DNA of 64,000 nt from Ectocarpus siliculosus (Eukaryota > Sar > Phaeophyceae > Ectocarpales > Ectocarpaceae), in the NCBI GenBank assembly GCA_000310025.1, contig FN649728.1, forward strand, positions 4,821,129 to 4,885,128. Direction: 5' to 3'. A program made the position numbers and the translations under genes. The number at the start of each line of letters is the position of its first letter. The first letter of the stretch is position 1. Positions 25,525-37,942 of this stretch are shown piece by piece. The notes under the pieces were generated by a model, which had not been told where the DNA came from, searched no databases, and saw only the letters and a list, made by a program, of their open reading frames with translations.

Positions 25525-25780
25525 GTGGAGTTCGATGGGATGGTGAATTTGTAAATTTGATGGTCATGGGATGGTAATAGGATGGTAGTGGGATGGTACG
25601 AGATTGTGGATCCCATCACGTTTACCATCCTATCGCCATCCCATCGGATAATCGTACCATCCCATCCCATCCACACTCCCGTCATAGTGGCGTATCCCAT
25701 CCGAGTCACTCACATCACAAAAGCATATCATATCCTAGTCACTCCCATCACAAAGCGTATCCCATCCCAGCCAGCTGCAC
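25525..25780. repeat. ATCCC-rich satellite with inverted halves
   Basis: The left part (about 25530-25600) repeats GGGATGGT on the plus strand; the right part (about 25622-25675) repeats the complement ACCATCCCATCC, so the region can fold back. It continues into a 32-33-base tandem (CGTATCCCATCC..AGTCACTC.CATCACAAA) at about 25690-25770, present two and a half times. Confidence 0.7.
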
Positions 25781-27393
25781 AATTCCCACTACCCACCACC
25801 CTGCCTGCGTACCTGTTCTAATGTACTGCGTCGCCACGTAAAGCCCTCGAAATTTCTATGGCAACGCATCAATTTCACGGAGCGACCACAGCGGCCGCTT
25901 TTCTATTTATGTAGGGACGGGCCACTGTTCCTCAACAATCCCGGCTATAGTGGTGATGCAAAATTCGGCAAACCCTCAACAGCTACCTCAGGCAAGTCTC
26001 TACAGCTTGGGACCATCTAAAGGTTGGACGGGATTGTTTTTTGAAGGTGTATAGAGCACTGAAGGCCAAATTTGGGAGGATCTTCTTGAGTATGCATACT
26101 GGAGTACAAACAACAATGTTGGGTGGATTTGCTCGCGATAGGATAGAGTGCTTCTGGAACGACCCTCGGATCTAGGTGGCGGTCCAACGTTACGCCAACT
26201 ACTCAACACCACCTATCTATACCTATCTTATCCACTCTGGCGGAGTCTCGACCGAGTTCGTCAACTCCTTCAAAGGTGTATTGCAGCGTGAAGGCTGCGA
26301 AACTGGCTTGAATCAACAGCTCGACCACTTTTTAGCACGGCATTTGCCAGGTCTAGAGCAAAACTTTTGCGTATCAATATCTGCTCGTTTGGAGCGTAAC
26401 ATGCTTGACGTCTCCTACTGGTTTCATACCACCTAGCCATCTATGTGGGGAGCGCCAGCGGTGACGGTGACAAACATGGCGAGGTTGTGCCGTAGGACAA
26501 CAACCATCGGGGCGCGCACGTGGGTTACCATACCACGGTTCATGGAGCCCCGTGGTCAATTGTTTTTTGCTTTTGTGGGACCTGCAACTTGGGTGGTACA
26601 TAACTAGCCCTTGAGGGTCAGAAATTTGTGTATGTACCATTGTGTAATCGAAAAACCAGCAAAGCTTTGACTCTGGTGGTTGTGTGGTAAATAGGTGTCA
26701 TTTCCCGCGATTCGCCTCGCCATCTGGCTCCTTTGTCTTACAACATCTCTCGCCCTCTCCTTCTCACCGGCTACACCCTCCCCCCAGGCACACCTCCACT
26801 CCCGCGTCTCCCCTTTCAAGACGTCGCAGCCCGCGCCCCTCCCCGCGGTAGGCGCTGTTTGCTACAAAACAGGTTCATCGCCGCGCGTAAAGTTTCTCAG
26901 CTGCTTCTTGACAGGTGCGCTGTGGTTCGGCTTGGTAACACCGACTCCAGATATGTGTTGTGTCGCACGTTGCAATGTAACACGGTGCAGGCTGAAAGTT
27001 CGAGCTACCGGAGACCAGACTTGCCATTAATGCCAGCGGAGATGGCCTCAAGACGTTGTTCAGCACCCCAGCACCCCCGTATAGACTCCACCTCCCCTAT
27101 GCTATACGATTTTCTTTCTGCTCGGATGTTGTCACTGTCACCGTCGTTCAAATAGTTCGCGCGCAGGTATAAATGAACATCTTTCGTGAGGAAATCCGTT
27201 GCCTATGATCGCTACACCGCGCAGACAGGATCGCAGATGCGCTCAAGCTGAGAATCCAACGCACACCTGCGGAAGCGACGGATGCGATGCTTACGCTTTA
27301 CCGCCGTGTGTGTGATGTTTCCGCTTGGTGTCTACCGACAGATATCGGGCACGAGGGGGAGAGGGGATCCGGAGTGGTGCGGGGTTGAGGCGC

Positions 27394-29201
27394 ATGGCGT
27401 CCGCAGAACGGAGGCCAGCAGACGCTGTGGGAGATGGTGTGGTGGACTTGACATCCAGAGTAGATGTGAGTACTACCGCAACTTGGACTACGAAGCGAAC
27501 GGAAGACGCGGTTCTCGTGGAAATTGACCTTGCGCGCTCTTCCCGGTTGGAATCACTCGTTAGTGTACAATTCCGGCCATCAATGCGTGTGAAATGGGGT
27601 GCACAAAATATCCTTCATGTACGGATACCCGCGAGCAGGTGTCTCCATGCCTCCTTGGTTCACCGTGTCCTAATTTCTAATTTCATGCCTACGTAAGGTA
27701 CAAAAACAATCTAAATATTCTTGAATCAGCGTTGTTTGGTGTCCCCTAGCTAATTTGAAAATGGCATTATTCATGTAAGCACAGAAGGCATGTTTGTTCG
27801 GGACATTATCCGAAGGGAGGATTTGTTGCAGTCTCTCCAGTGAGGATTGAATCACACCCGCTGGATACATATTTTTGAGCGTGTTGAAGCCTATTCACAG
27901 GCATTTGAATGATTCCAGCCGGCATGAAGACACTCGTATCGTATCATTTTAGGGCTTGTCCTGGAATTTTTCTGGGTCAGGACATATTGTTAGGTTTAGG
28001 TTTCACTAGAACCCCTTATTCGGGGCCAATCGCACGCGAAGAGTGACACATTTTCCAATAAAAGTAGAGTTGACAGTTGTCGGGGCTTGAAGCTTACCGT
28101 CGTCATTGAATACTACCGTGGTAGTTATTTGCAGCCGGCAATATTTCGGAGGAACCATCCTCAACATGTAACAGCACTAGAATTCGGTCGTGCCTAGCAT
28201 AGCATCGATGACTTTTTGACGCACTTGGCTGTGCTGGTTACTGCAACGGGGCACATGTCCAGGTTTTGATGGCACAGAGCGTTAGGTTCGTGCCATAACT
28301 CTTTGAACGAGTGGTTGTTTTTCCATGTTAAACTGCGCTAAATAGCACCTTCCATAACCCTCACAATCATGGTGTCGCATGTTTCTTGCCCTTTGTATTC
28401 GGCCAACCTGCCGAACAGGCTGTTAGCATTCAAAATGCCGGACCAGGCGCAGGAGACGGCTCGATCGGAATCGAAGCGTCTGGGTTGCGATCGACAGGAG
28501 CAAGTCAGCACGCGACAGGTACGCTCATGCCTGGGGCAGCCACGCACACTCTACTTGCCAACTATTTACTTCTACTATTTAGCTTGAGACATTGTCTCGT
28601 AACATACAGGGGCATGCTATGGTTGACGCCTGGTGTCATCCCCCGGTGTCCACCGGGAGTGATGCAAAGTGGATACATACCGCGGTGTTGAATGTATGCG
28701 TCGGGATCATTCCGTGCCATAAAGGTCGGTCGTGTCGCGCATGTTTACGAAGGAAAATACAAGGTAAGGCACCAGTATCCCGCTATTGGCATCTAAAATG
28801 TATGCATACCAATAAGACTAGTTGTTAGTTCTGGAATACCGAAATACCGATACCGCACTTCTGGAGAGCCCATCCTATGATTACCAATAGCAGGCAGGCC
28901 TCTAATGTTTTCCACAAAACGAGGCGACACACGCATGTAAATGTATTCGAACCCGTTTTCATGCATGTGGCAACGCTCACCCGCGAGGGATTATACTCGC
29001 TGTGGCAGTTTGCCTTACTTCGTGCGTTACCGTCACCTTGCGTAACATTCTTTCTGTCTGCATCCGGATGTGTACGCTTCAGATGCGGATGACGACCAAG
29101 GGTCTTCGGCAGCTCTGCAAGAAGGCAGTGACGGAGCAGGGGCAAAAAGTGCGTCTCAGAGCCGACGAAAGCTCCCTTTAGGGTCACTGATCATACAGTA
29201 G
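27394..29201 (+). CDS. Possible small acidic protein, or alternative 5' exons of CK2 beta
   Basis: Three exons join in phase: 27394-27465 (ATG, 24 codons from MASAERRPADAVGDG, donor GTGAGT), 28419-28518 (acceptor GAACAG, donor GTACGC) and 29083-29201 (acceptor GCTTCAG, then DADDDQGSSAALQEGSDGAG, ending at TAG). The product would be about 97 residues, Gly/Ala/Ser/Asp-rich and without a recognisable domain. The stop lies only 42 bases before the CK2 beta ATG. A donor at 29149 (GTGCGT) would instead splice in phase to the acidic CK2 beta exon at 29479, giving a long acidic N-terminus as in plant CK2 beta. The sequence does not decide between these models. Confidence 0.4.
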
Positions 29202-29243
29202 CACCAGCATGTGTACAAGTACTTCATTTTTTTTCCCACTGCG

Positions 29244-32200
29244 ATGGATCGCTCAAATATTGGCAAGCGAGGAAAGCAAAATTTCCTGTCCGATCGTAAG
29301 GTCAGCGCCGACCATCTCGATGTGCCAACGGGGTCGATGTGCTACTACTTAGTTCCCTCGGTGGTGTTCTGGTTGCCATGGTATTTACGTAGGCCAGAAG
29401 TATATTCGAACGCCGGGGTTTGGTTAGCACTCACGCTGTCGCCCATTTGTGCTCGTTCGCTACTGCAACTAGCAGCAGGCAAGGGGGAGGAAGAAGAAGG
29501 AGGAGAAAGTGACGAGCCGGATCTGACCGCCAGTGCTGATCTGGAAGATAGCAGGTGATTCATGAGGGACGGCAACGGCACGGAGGTGGCATGATGTGGT
29601 GCTGTGCCACTTTTCGTGTGCTGAATTGCTGTGCTATGTATCAATTCCACAAGACGTTTCCAACGGAACTAAACGTTTGTGCCAATGTGGTCTGCTGTAT
29701 TCGTTTGGAGATGTCGTTTGTGTCGAACAATCTCAACCGCCCGAGGTGGGTGTTAATAGCAGCGTTCAGCGACAGGAGCCGAAGGCACCATGGTGGTTAC
29801 AGTTTGTTGGTGCAGGCTGGCGGCGAGAGATGCAGCGCGGACGGTATATTCGTGTTTGACGTGAATGTGATTGTGCAGGCACTGCTGTTTGCATCCACAT
29901 AGTTGATGGGCGAGTTTCCTGTATTTCGTGTCAGGCAATCTACCATCCGTGGCAGAATCGCGAGCAGCTGCTCCTGTTGAGATTGGGTGTGTTCCCACGT
30001 CACCAGCAGGAGTGCGGCGAAATTCCAAGGCAACTGAAGTTGGAGACACTGGATGTTGGATTTGGCCAGCCCGTCTATCCCGTTCCTGGCGCTTTGCACG
30101 CGCACGTGTTGCGATGTCTCACGTGTGGTAAATTGCCCCTTGTGCGTGCGTTGTGGTCGCAGTGAGCTCTCGGCGTCAGACGAAGATAGTACCTGGATAT
30201 CGTGGTTTGTGACACTCAGAGGCAACGAGTTCTTCTGCGAGGTGAAAATTCCCGCCAGCTGTGGCTGGATTCGTTTATTGAAGTTGAGATTCCACCGTCA
30301 TCCGGATGTTGTGATGAGACAGATCGCAGTACTTGTGTAGGAAAGCTAGGAGGTGTAGTCTGGTACAGTTCGTTCTCTGACTACCGTCGTACCGTGCCCC
30401 TTTCGGCCATTTCTTCGATGTTATGCTGGTTCGATGCCATGTTATCAGCGCCTCCTGTCATTGTTACGACCCTCGTATCGAAGAATAGCTGAAGCAGGGC
30501 CGTGGTGCATTTCATTCCGTTTGGTGCGTGTGTGGAAGGTTGATGAGGACTACATCCAGGACGACTTCAATCTCACGGGGCTGTCGACGATGGTGCCATA
30601 TTATGAGTATGCCCTCGATATGATTCTTGACGTCGAGATGCCTGCGGGTCAGACTCTCACAGAGGAGCAACAGGTGCAGTGCGTCTTGTTGTTCGTGGGC
30701 ATGTATGGTACTATGTAAATTATTGATGTGTAGTTTGTCCCGTCGACCACGACAGTTCTTGTATCGTCGCTTCTATCATGCGGGCGGCCACCATGCTCAT
30801 TGAGTCACACGGACGGCTGTTGATTTGGTGTGGACCATTAGAACGGAATTTACAAGTGTTTCATGGATGTGTTTATACTGGTGTTTCCGGGGTACTCACT
30901 ATGTTTTTTTTATTGGCAATATCTCTCCACACCCCAAAAATGATGAGTGTGCACATCCCGCGTTCGCAGAAAGGATGCCCGTCTCTGTCTCTGTCCCTGT
31001 CTCTTGTCGCGCGTGTTGCAACGGTCGCATCATCCATGCCCGCTATCGATTGTGCGCCACGCGCCTTTGCAGGAGGTGGTGGAGAGCGCAGCAGAGATCC
31101 TGTATGGCCTCATCCACGCTCGTTACATCCTCACCAGTCGAGGGATGCAGGGAATGGTGAGCACATGGCAATCCAGTGGCACGGTTGCGGGAAGGGTTGT
31201 TCCTTTGATACTCGTGGATGGATTGATCGACTGCATCGTTTTCACGGACTCATATTAAGCTGTGCCATCCCTGGCGTTTATTGATATCTATATCCTCTCC
31301 TGTTTTGATTTGCGTGTGTTTCCTCTTTGTCGCTTCTCTAGTTCGACAAGTTCCAAGTTGGCGCGTTTGGACGGTGCCCAAGAGTGTACTGCCAAGGTCA
31401 AAACGTCCTTCCTGCGGGCCTTTCGGACGTTCCACGCAACTGCACGGTGGCAGTGTATTGCCCCAAGTGTCAGGTGAGGTATCCCCCATGGAACGCAACA
31501 GGTTTTCGTACTTGACCACAGGTCAAGTGACGCATGCGGCAGCTCTGCCGTCCCGTCCGGATGACTCTCGAGTGACTGGCGCTTTGGAACTCGCAGTGGA
31601 ATGTACGGTGGTTTTCCCTCCGAGACCCGCAGCAACCAGCTACCAGTTAAGGCTCGTCACTGTGGACAGAGACCATATGTAGTGAATTTCATCCCTAGGA
31701 AACCGGGGTGATCGGCCCATTTTCCGACGACAGTTTTCTCGTGCGTGCCGTGTGCTGTGTGTGCTCCATCGCCATAGGACATTTTTCACCCGAAGAGTAC
31801 ACGGCAGGCCAACATCGATGGCGCCTACTTCGGAACGACTTTCTCGCACCTCTTCCTTCTCGCGCATCCAGAGCTCATCCCATCTAGACCGAGCCAGGTG
31901 AGGCTTTGAGATCTTTCATGGATCGAAACTCGGTGTTTTGCTATAGTGGCGCTGGTCGTTGGTGGTGGGAGTTTGCCAGCGCGTCGGTTTGAGGCAAGCG
32001 AGAGTGCTGTAGCTGCGTGTTGGACAGGAGGTGTTGAGACATTGTGCGCAAACCGCATCGTGCTACGCAGCTTTGTCTTGTACTACATTAATTTTCGATT
32101 GGTAATTTTGTGGGTGTTTCTGTTGATGGCCTTGAATTGAAACCTGCTGACGTTTGGACGACGCAAACAATGCTCGGCGCCGTCACATGGACTGGATTTT

Positions 32201-32660
32201 TTCTCACTTGATGCCCAAGCAAGTAGAGGACGCGATTGGTGGGTACGCAAGAGTCGGCTTGATGGCCGACGAGGGAAAGGAACGCAGGATCTTTCCAGCG
32301 ATTATAAGTAAATGCAAACAACCAAGAGGGAAAGTGAAGAAAGTTAGGGCATTTCTGTGTGACCCCGACTGGTGCACCCAAACATGCCGAAAAGGTGTAG
32401 CAGAGAGTTCCAAATATTTGTAGGGATAGAATGACAACAAACACACACGCGTTTCGCTCCCGGTGGGACCGGAAATGCATGTATGTATGCCACTCTCTTG
32501 AGCGCAGGCGTATTGCTCGAGGATATATGGCTTTAAGATCCACCAGACGAGCGCCTACCACCGGAACAACAAAGACCCATCAAACGGGGAGGGGGGAAGC
32601 GGGCGAGGATCTCGAAGGAAGAGCAGCAAAAAGGACAAGGCACGCCATTCCGGGCGTTAG
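29244..32660 (+). CDS. CSNK2B: Casein kinase 2 regulatory subunit beta
   Basis: Eight exons join in phase to 276 residues: 29244-29295, 29479-29554, 30163-30241, 30539-30673, 31073-31156, 31342-31473, 31778-31897, 32508-32660. After a basic start ([12 protein letters not shown]) and an acidic Ser-rich stretch come the conserved CK2 beta blocks: [61 protein letters not shown], a zinc ribbon (CPRVYC and YCPKC, four cysteines present), [14 protein letters not shown] and RIYGFKIH. The tail is basic and Gly/Ser-rich ([17 protein letters not shown]). CK2 beta dimerises through the zinc ribbon and brings two catalytic alpha subunits into the Ser/Thr kinase holoenzyme in nucleus and cytosol. Every domain residue I can check is intact. 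The N-terminal exon is the only uncertain part, since an upstream exon set could splice in instead. Confidence 0.92.
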
Positions 32661-34282
32661 GACGCGCGGCACCACGGATCATCCTTGCATGCGCGGCGCG
32701 GCCGGGTTCGGCGTTCATCTCTGGCGCCCTGTAGATTTCGTTGTTTTTCCGTTTTTATGGGAATGGGGCGTCCTATGAACACATAGAGATGTGTGTATCT
32801 CGTGGCAGGATGCTAATGCTAGCTTCTCGTGCCGTGTTTTTGTTGTGCGATTCGCACGAAAATGGCAACATCTACCAGCCCCATTAGAGCCTGTCATGCG
32901 CTACAAACTCGTCTGTCTGAAAGCGTGTGAGCTTCCTCCTCCGCTCCTGTGCCTCGCCCCTCACCCCCGTTGGCCCACCGTAACAGCGTATTTGATGGCA
33001 GCTCTCCCTCGCTATCTATCATTTCATTTTGAGTCAAATGTGTGTATGTACGATTAAGGCGCATCCAGGGAGGTGCCAATACAATTCGGGTCATGCGGGA
33101 GTAAATCCCTTTGGCTGAGGAGTGGGAGTCGCTGCAGCAGTCGCTGCTGGTTGGGCGGTTGGCACGCTGTTTGAAAGAGCTTCGACGTACACTGCCCGCT
33201 TCTTGGGGTTGAGGAAATATTCCTTCATCCCCATCACTGGACAGAACGGTTGCGTGGGGGCAGCAGGCAAGGACGGGCATGGGCTAATTGGGGCTATTCG
33301 TTGTAGGCATTTTTGATTGATTGAACGTCAGGCAAGAAATTGCGTCCTTCCTTGAGGGGAAGGAGCAACTGCCACAATAACTCTTATGTTTTTATGTAGC
33401 ATACGTGTGCCCGCCTTGGTTTGCGTGCTGTATTGCCATCGACTATTTTTCCACGCCCCTGGGTAATAGGGGACAGGGAAATGGGGTATCGATATGACCC
33501 CATTCCAAACAGGTGGCCTCTATTGCTGCCTCTAAACAACTATTGACAGCGAAGCGCGCGATTGCTGTGGTTGCTAGGAAATTGTGTCGACTGACTCTGT
33601 TCAGGTCGGCCAGTCGTGTGTTGACATCTGTTCCGAAAAAAGTTACTGTGTTGATGACTGGAACAGATGTCGATCAACAGACTATTTTTGTCAAGCTACT
33701 GAGCGAGCGATCGGGTTTCTGCATTAACTTGACGAAATCGTTCGACATAAGTTACTGCGACCCTGTTACTTATGCAAACCGAATCAATCCGAACATAGAC
33801 TGTCTGCTGATTGTCTCGAAATGGACACCGACCCAACAGGGACTTGCAGGTTATACATGATCACGTTGAACTCCGGTTCGACCCTAGATCAAACCTACCT
33901 CCATGGGTATCGGACCAAAAGCTTGTTGGAAAAATCAAGATTCTGTACCTGTTGGGACATGGGGTTGCTCCACCGATAGGTACTATCGTTACATTAGTTT
34001 CGTCCATTTTTCGAAATGAATATGAGCTGCCTACTGAATGATGTTTTTGATCAACACCTCATCGTTAGGGACCGAAACCCAACAGTTCGTCTAAAACCCG
34101 ACCAAAGAGCAACGATCTGTCGTTGTGGTTCAGTGTGTTCATATACTGATCGAAACATCATCATTTGCAATTCCGAAGCCTGTAGACTGTAAAAGATTGG
34201 GTACTGATGAACGTTTGTTTTCACTCACACATCGAACGAACGGATAGGGATCGTGTCTGTCATGTTCGTTTCTGATTTACCA
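32661..34282. other. Convergent interval between CK2 beta and EF-hand genes
   Basis: No gene supported. It contains an imperfect inverted repeat, 33619-33634 against 33660-33679 (ACATCTGTTCC against GGAACAGATGT), and short open frames around 33500-34040 with no splice support or family match. Confidence 0.4.
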
Positions 34283-37200
34283 TTACAATAGTATACGTTT
34301 TGTACGGTGTGCTTGATCTATCGTAGCTGAGAGAAGAGGTGGGCGGGGGGATGTAGTGTATGACTCAGGACAAGGAAGGATGCGCCACACGTACCTTTTC
34401 TTATCTGTGCGTTCCGCTGTCTTTCCTTCCTTTTGGTCTCCTTTATCCTTTCCATTTCCTCAATGTGCTCCCTGTTCTCTCTCCAAAAGTCAAGCTCGTT
34501 GACCTGTCGGCGTACACAGTATTCGTGTTGGGTCGTCTTGTTGATCGTGACGTCGTTGAAACGCTCAAGACAAAGGGCACGGTCTACAACACGTCGCGAA
34601 AACCAAGGTTGGGGCGATTCCAGTATCAGACCGCGAGTCCTATGAAATCACCGGATTGTTGTCGACTGCTCAGACAATACCGAACGCAAACCAAGCCCCT
34701 CGTGTAGTTTCATAGTTGATGGGCGCGGTTGCTCGTTCTCTCGTCTTCTTACGCAGACATGCAGCAGTGTTTGGAATATTGCGGTTGTCATAAGCAGTTT
34801 CTACCTGATCTATAATGAGCAGCATTTCGTCTCCTTACAACTCGCGGTGGACCCGATCACTGGGAAGAGCATAAACAAACATCCCGAGGAGAGTGGAAAA
34901 CTGAACTTCATCCTGAGGATTACCACACCACCAGATACCACCGATGCGGTGTCGAAGCACAAGTTCCAATTTCTACCTGACGGTGTGGGCGCTTTGTATC
35001 ATTTTCCTGCTCTAGGTGCACATCTGTAACACACGCACGTGGGAAGTGTTAATTGTTGTTGTGGAGGAGTGGAATTTGTCACACACCAGACTCGATGAAT
35101 GCCTATTCACACCTCACCCATACCACCCTCTGAGTCACGTGAAAATTCTGTAACATGTAATTTCTTCGCACTGCGTACGTTGATTTTCTATGCCAAAGCG
35201 CCAGCCCCGAGTCTCACCTTTTTCTTCCACCATTTGTTCCCCAAGATAGCTCGTTGTGTCGATTGCTGCAGCCGAAATACGGGATAGAGAACTTGAGGAA
35301 AGTTCTTGTTCATGATCTGAGGGGAGAAGAGGAAATTAACTAATGAAACTGCAGGTAGGTGGACTCGCGCAAGTATGGTGCAAGTGTGGCTTTCTGAAGG
35401 GAGGGGCGGGGGGGAGGGATGGGGCACACGAAAAAACGTGTTGGGTTTCGAAACCCATTTTGATGAATATTAACGCACCAACGACACACCTTAAAACTAT
35501 CGAATGGAAGTCTGCCATGCTCGTCCAGCTGCAAGTGTGACATGGCACCCTGGATGTTGTTTGTCACGTTGGAACTGTGAAGCACCTGGCAAGCAAATGA
35601 CAATCAGTAGAGCATACCGTTATGTCACCAAAATGCGTTGTGCCGGTGTTATCTTGTGTTTATCTGGTACCAAGCATTAGTGATTGGACACTACACAAGG
35701 CTGCTCAATAGAGCAAAATGATAGAGCACGCCTCTCCCACACGCTCACGCATAAATTCTGGTAGACTGTTGCAGAAGCGGTCTTCTAATTAGCAAGTGCA
35801 CACATGTCACTGACTAGGGTACGTTCACACTTGACCTTGATAAAATGATGAAGCTCTTCCATTTCCATGAGTCCGGATCGGTCCTTGTCGTACACCATGA
35901 AGCAAAACTTGAGCATGTCCGTCACGCAAAAACAGCAAAACGTGCAAACTGCCTGCACAAACTCTCTGCGTCATGTCCCACCCACCATGTAGGCGAACAA
36001 TATCAAGGCAGAAGAGCGGTTGTGACGTGTAAGCAAGTCACAGCAGTCTGTCACGAAAGAAAGGAAGGCAGTTCGAAAGGTAATCGTGGCCAGAACGCTG
36101 TGCTCGCTGAAACAACCAGCATTGTTTGTTTCAAAAACAACCACCTCTCGATTGCTTCACTGCGAAACCGCTACCAAATTAAATCGGACGACCACTGTGG
36201 GGTTCGCAACTTCTTGGAAACATTACCCAGAGCTTTTTGTGTTTGGTCTTCTGTTTTTGTCACTGCGCCCTTTCCGCAACATATTGCCGCCACCGAAGGT
36301 TGGTTTTCTGAAAGACTGTTTCCTCCTGGCCGAGTGTGTCGAGGAGGCTACATGCTGCGCTGATCGGACAACTGCGGGCTTCACCCCGGCCAATTGTGTA
36401 CTCCGGCATTGTTTCACCAGGAACGCGCATACGCGCCATGAGAATGACGTTCTGTGCGTGCCCCCAAAAATGTATCCTGCATTATGTACGCGTCATCCTT
36501 CCGGGCGATCGGATTTCCCGTGGTCTTGAGCAACAGCAGTAGTAGCGCAGTCTAGTCCAGATACCTGGTCTATGCCAGTATATCATGTGTTTCATGAAAG
36601 AAATGAAGCAGGAAACAAACCACGGTCAACACACACGCCGACTTACCCAAATTCTAAAGTCTCTTCGTCTTCAGGGTCGACGAGCGTAAATATCGCGTTT
36701 CCAAACTCGTTCCTTTCCTCCTGGATGATGCCCTCGAAAAAAGCTTGTCTGCTTATCAAGCCTTCGCGTCTGATTCACCACGAAAACAACAGAAGATAGA
36801 TCTCATACGTGTAGAGATTGTAGTTTACATAGCTGTGGACTGCAAGCAAGGAAGTCTCCTCTTCTCTATTATCTCTTTCCGGGGCTATGTGGAACTTTGC
36901 TGCTTTCCTGTGCTCTCTCTTGCTCAGCTCTCTGATCGCCTTGCATGTAGAGTCCAAAATCCAACACACACAAGACCAGCTCAATTGCACTAAAGAGCTA
37001 ATCGCGCACTGAAAAAGAAGGGCACAAGATTCGGTATAACTTGCATCCCGCCATGACGCCATAACACATGATAATGATGGGCTGACAACAAACGTCAAAT
37101 ATCCATGGTAACACACCATCACATGGCTAAATGTACCTCCAAACAGCAATACAGCAGTCAGTGCGTCCGTCTGCCGTTTGTTTGCTGTTTTTGTTGTCGT

Positions 37201-37942
37201 TGTTGTCTTCACCCTAACAATGTTTCTGGTCTCTGCCCAGCAGGTACGTGCCCACGCGCTGTGAAATGCGGTTCGGAGGAAATGTAACCCGAAATCATTA
37301 TTCTTACCGGCTACAGCGCCCTTGGGTCGAATTCACTTGGTTAATTATTTGCAATGCGCGGTGGACCTGGTTGATTGATGTAGTCTACATAGAGGGAACC
37401 TCTGTTGTATGGACCTGCTCGCGGTGTACAGCTGTATCAAACCCGCGCTACAGCAACAGTAGCTGGACTGGTCACTGAGTCACAGCAGCCCCACCAAGTT
37501 GCCCGCAATTATCACTGCAGCACCCACCTACTGGTCTGCCTGACAGAAATATGTCCGTGCTCGACGCCACGAAGGGGGCTGTCTGGCTGAGCATGTTTGT
37601 ACTGTACATAGCCTAGATACCAAGACAGCCACAAATTTTCACACTCACTTGAGATCAAATTGCTTGAAGACCTCCCACAAGGCTTCGATGTTCTCGTTCG
37701 TGACTGCGGGAGCGAGGAACCAGCGTTCGTTGCATATCAACAAAGCCCGCGGTTCTTTATTCCTCATTTCAAATAAATGTATTTAGTCTATGAACCCGAC
37801 TTTCTGTGTCACGCGACATGTAATCAATAAGATATGTCACCAAACACATGCAAATCGAACAAGGCTCACGCATGAAGAGCTCCTTGCACCGTGCGACTCT
37901 CTCTCCTGAAGGTGGTGGGGGTCCGGGGACTTTATTGCCCAT
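34283..37942 (-). CDS. EF-hand calcium-binding protein with N-terminal MGN
   Basis: Exons: 37870-37942, 37649-37703, probably one or more unassigned, about 36627-36734, about 35845-35985, 35484-35587, 35217-35318, 34396-34500, and a short last exon near 34283-34328. The start MGNKVPGPPPPSGERVAR could be N-myristoylated. Helical segments follow: NIEALWEVFKQFDL, EERNEFGNAIFTLVDPEDEE, EFVQAVCTFC, then one canonical EF-hand loop, DKDRSGLMEMEE, whose acidic and Gly positions fit calcium binding. A second, degenerate loop (LQLDEHGRLPFDSFK) follows, then a Trp/Lys motif (GNKWWKKK) and a charged coiled-coil tail (ENREHIEEMERIKETKRKER). The domain order resembles calcineurin-B/NCS-type sensors but I cannot name the subfamily. 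The last exon is short and less certain. The start is 576 bases from the divergent Ubl gene. Confidence 0.75.

Larger units (their letters stand above)
22677..27393. other. Repeat-rich stretch upstream of CstF-64
   Basis: Contains the exon-like pair at 22960-23399, a G-rich tract at about 24023-24055, the repeat cluster at 24390-24795 and the ATCCC satellite at 25525-25780. From 25800 to 27393 I see only pyrimidine-rich stretches and short open frames lacking ATG starts or convincing splice partners. Confidence 0.5.

Noticed and set aside
26695-27155. Signal-peptide-like frame (LAIWLLCLTTSLALSFSP), possible plastid-targeted protein
   Set aside because: The frame has no ATG (it begins GTG), the hydrophobic stretch comes from a pyrimidine-rich tract, and downstream introns would be only 57-67 bases, unlike the rest of the window.
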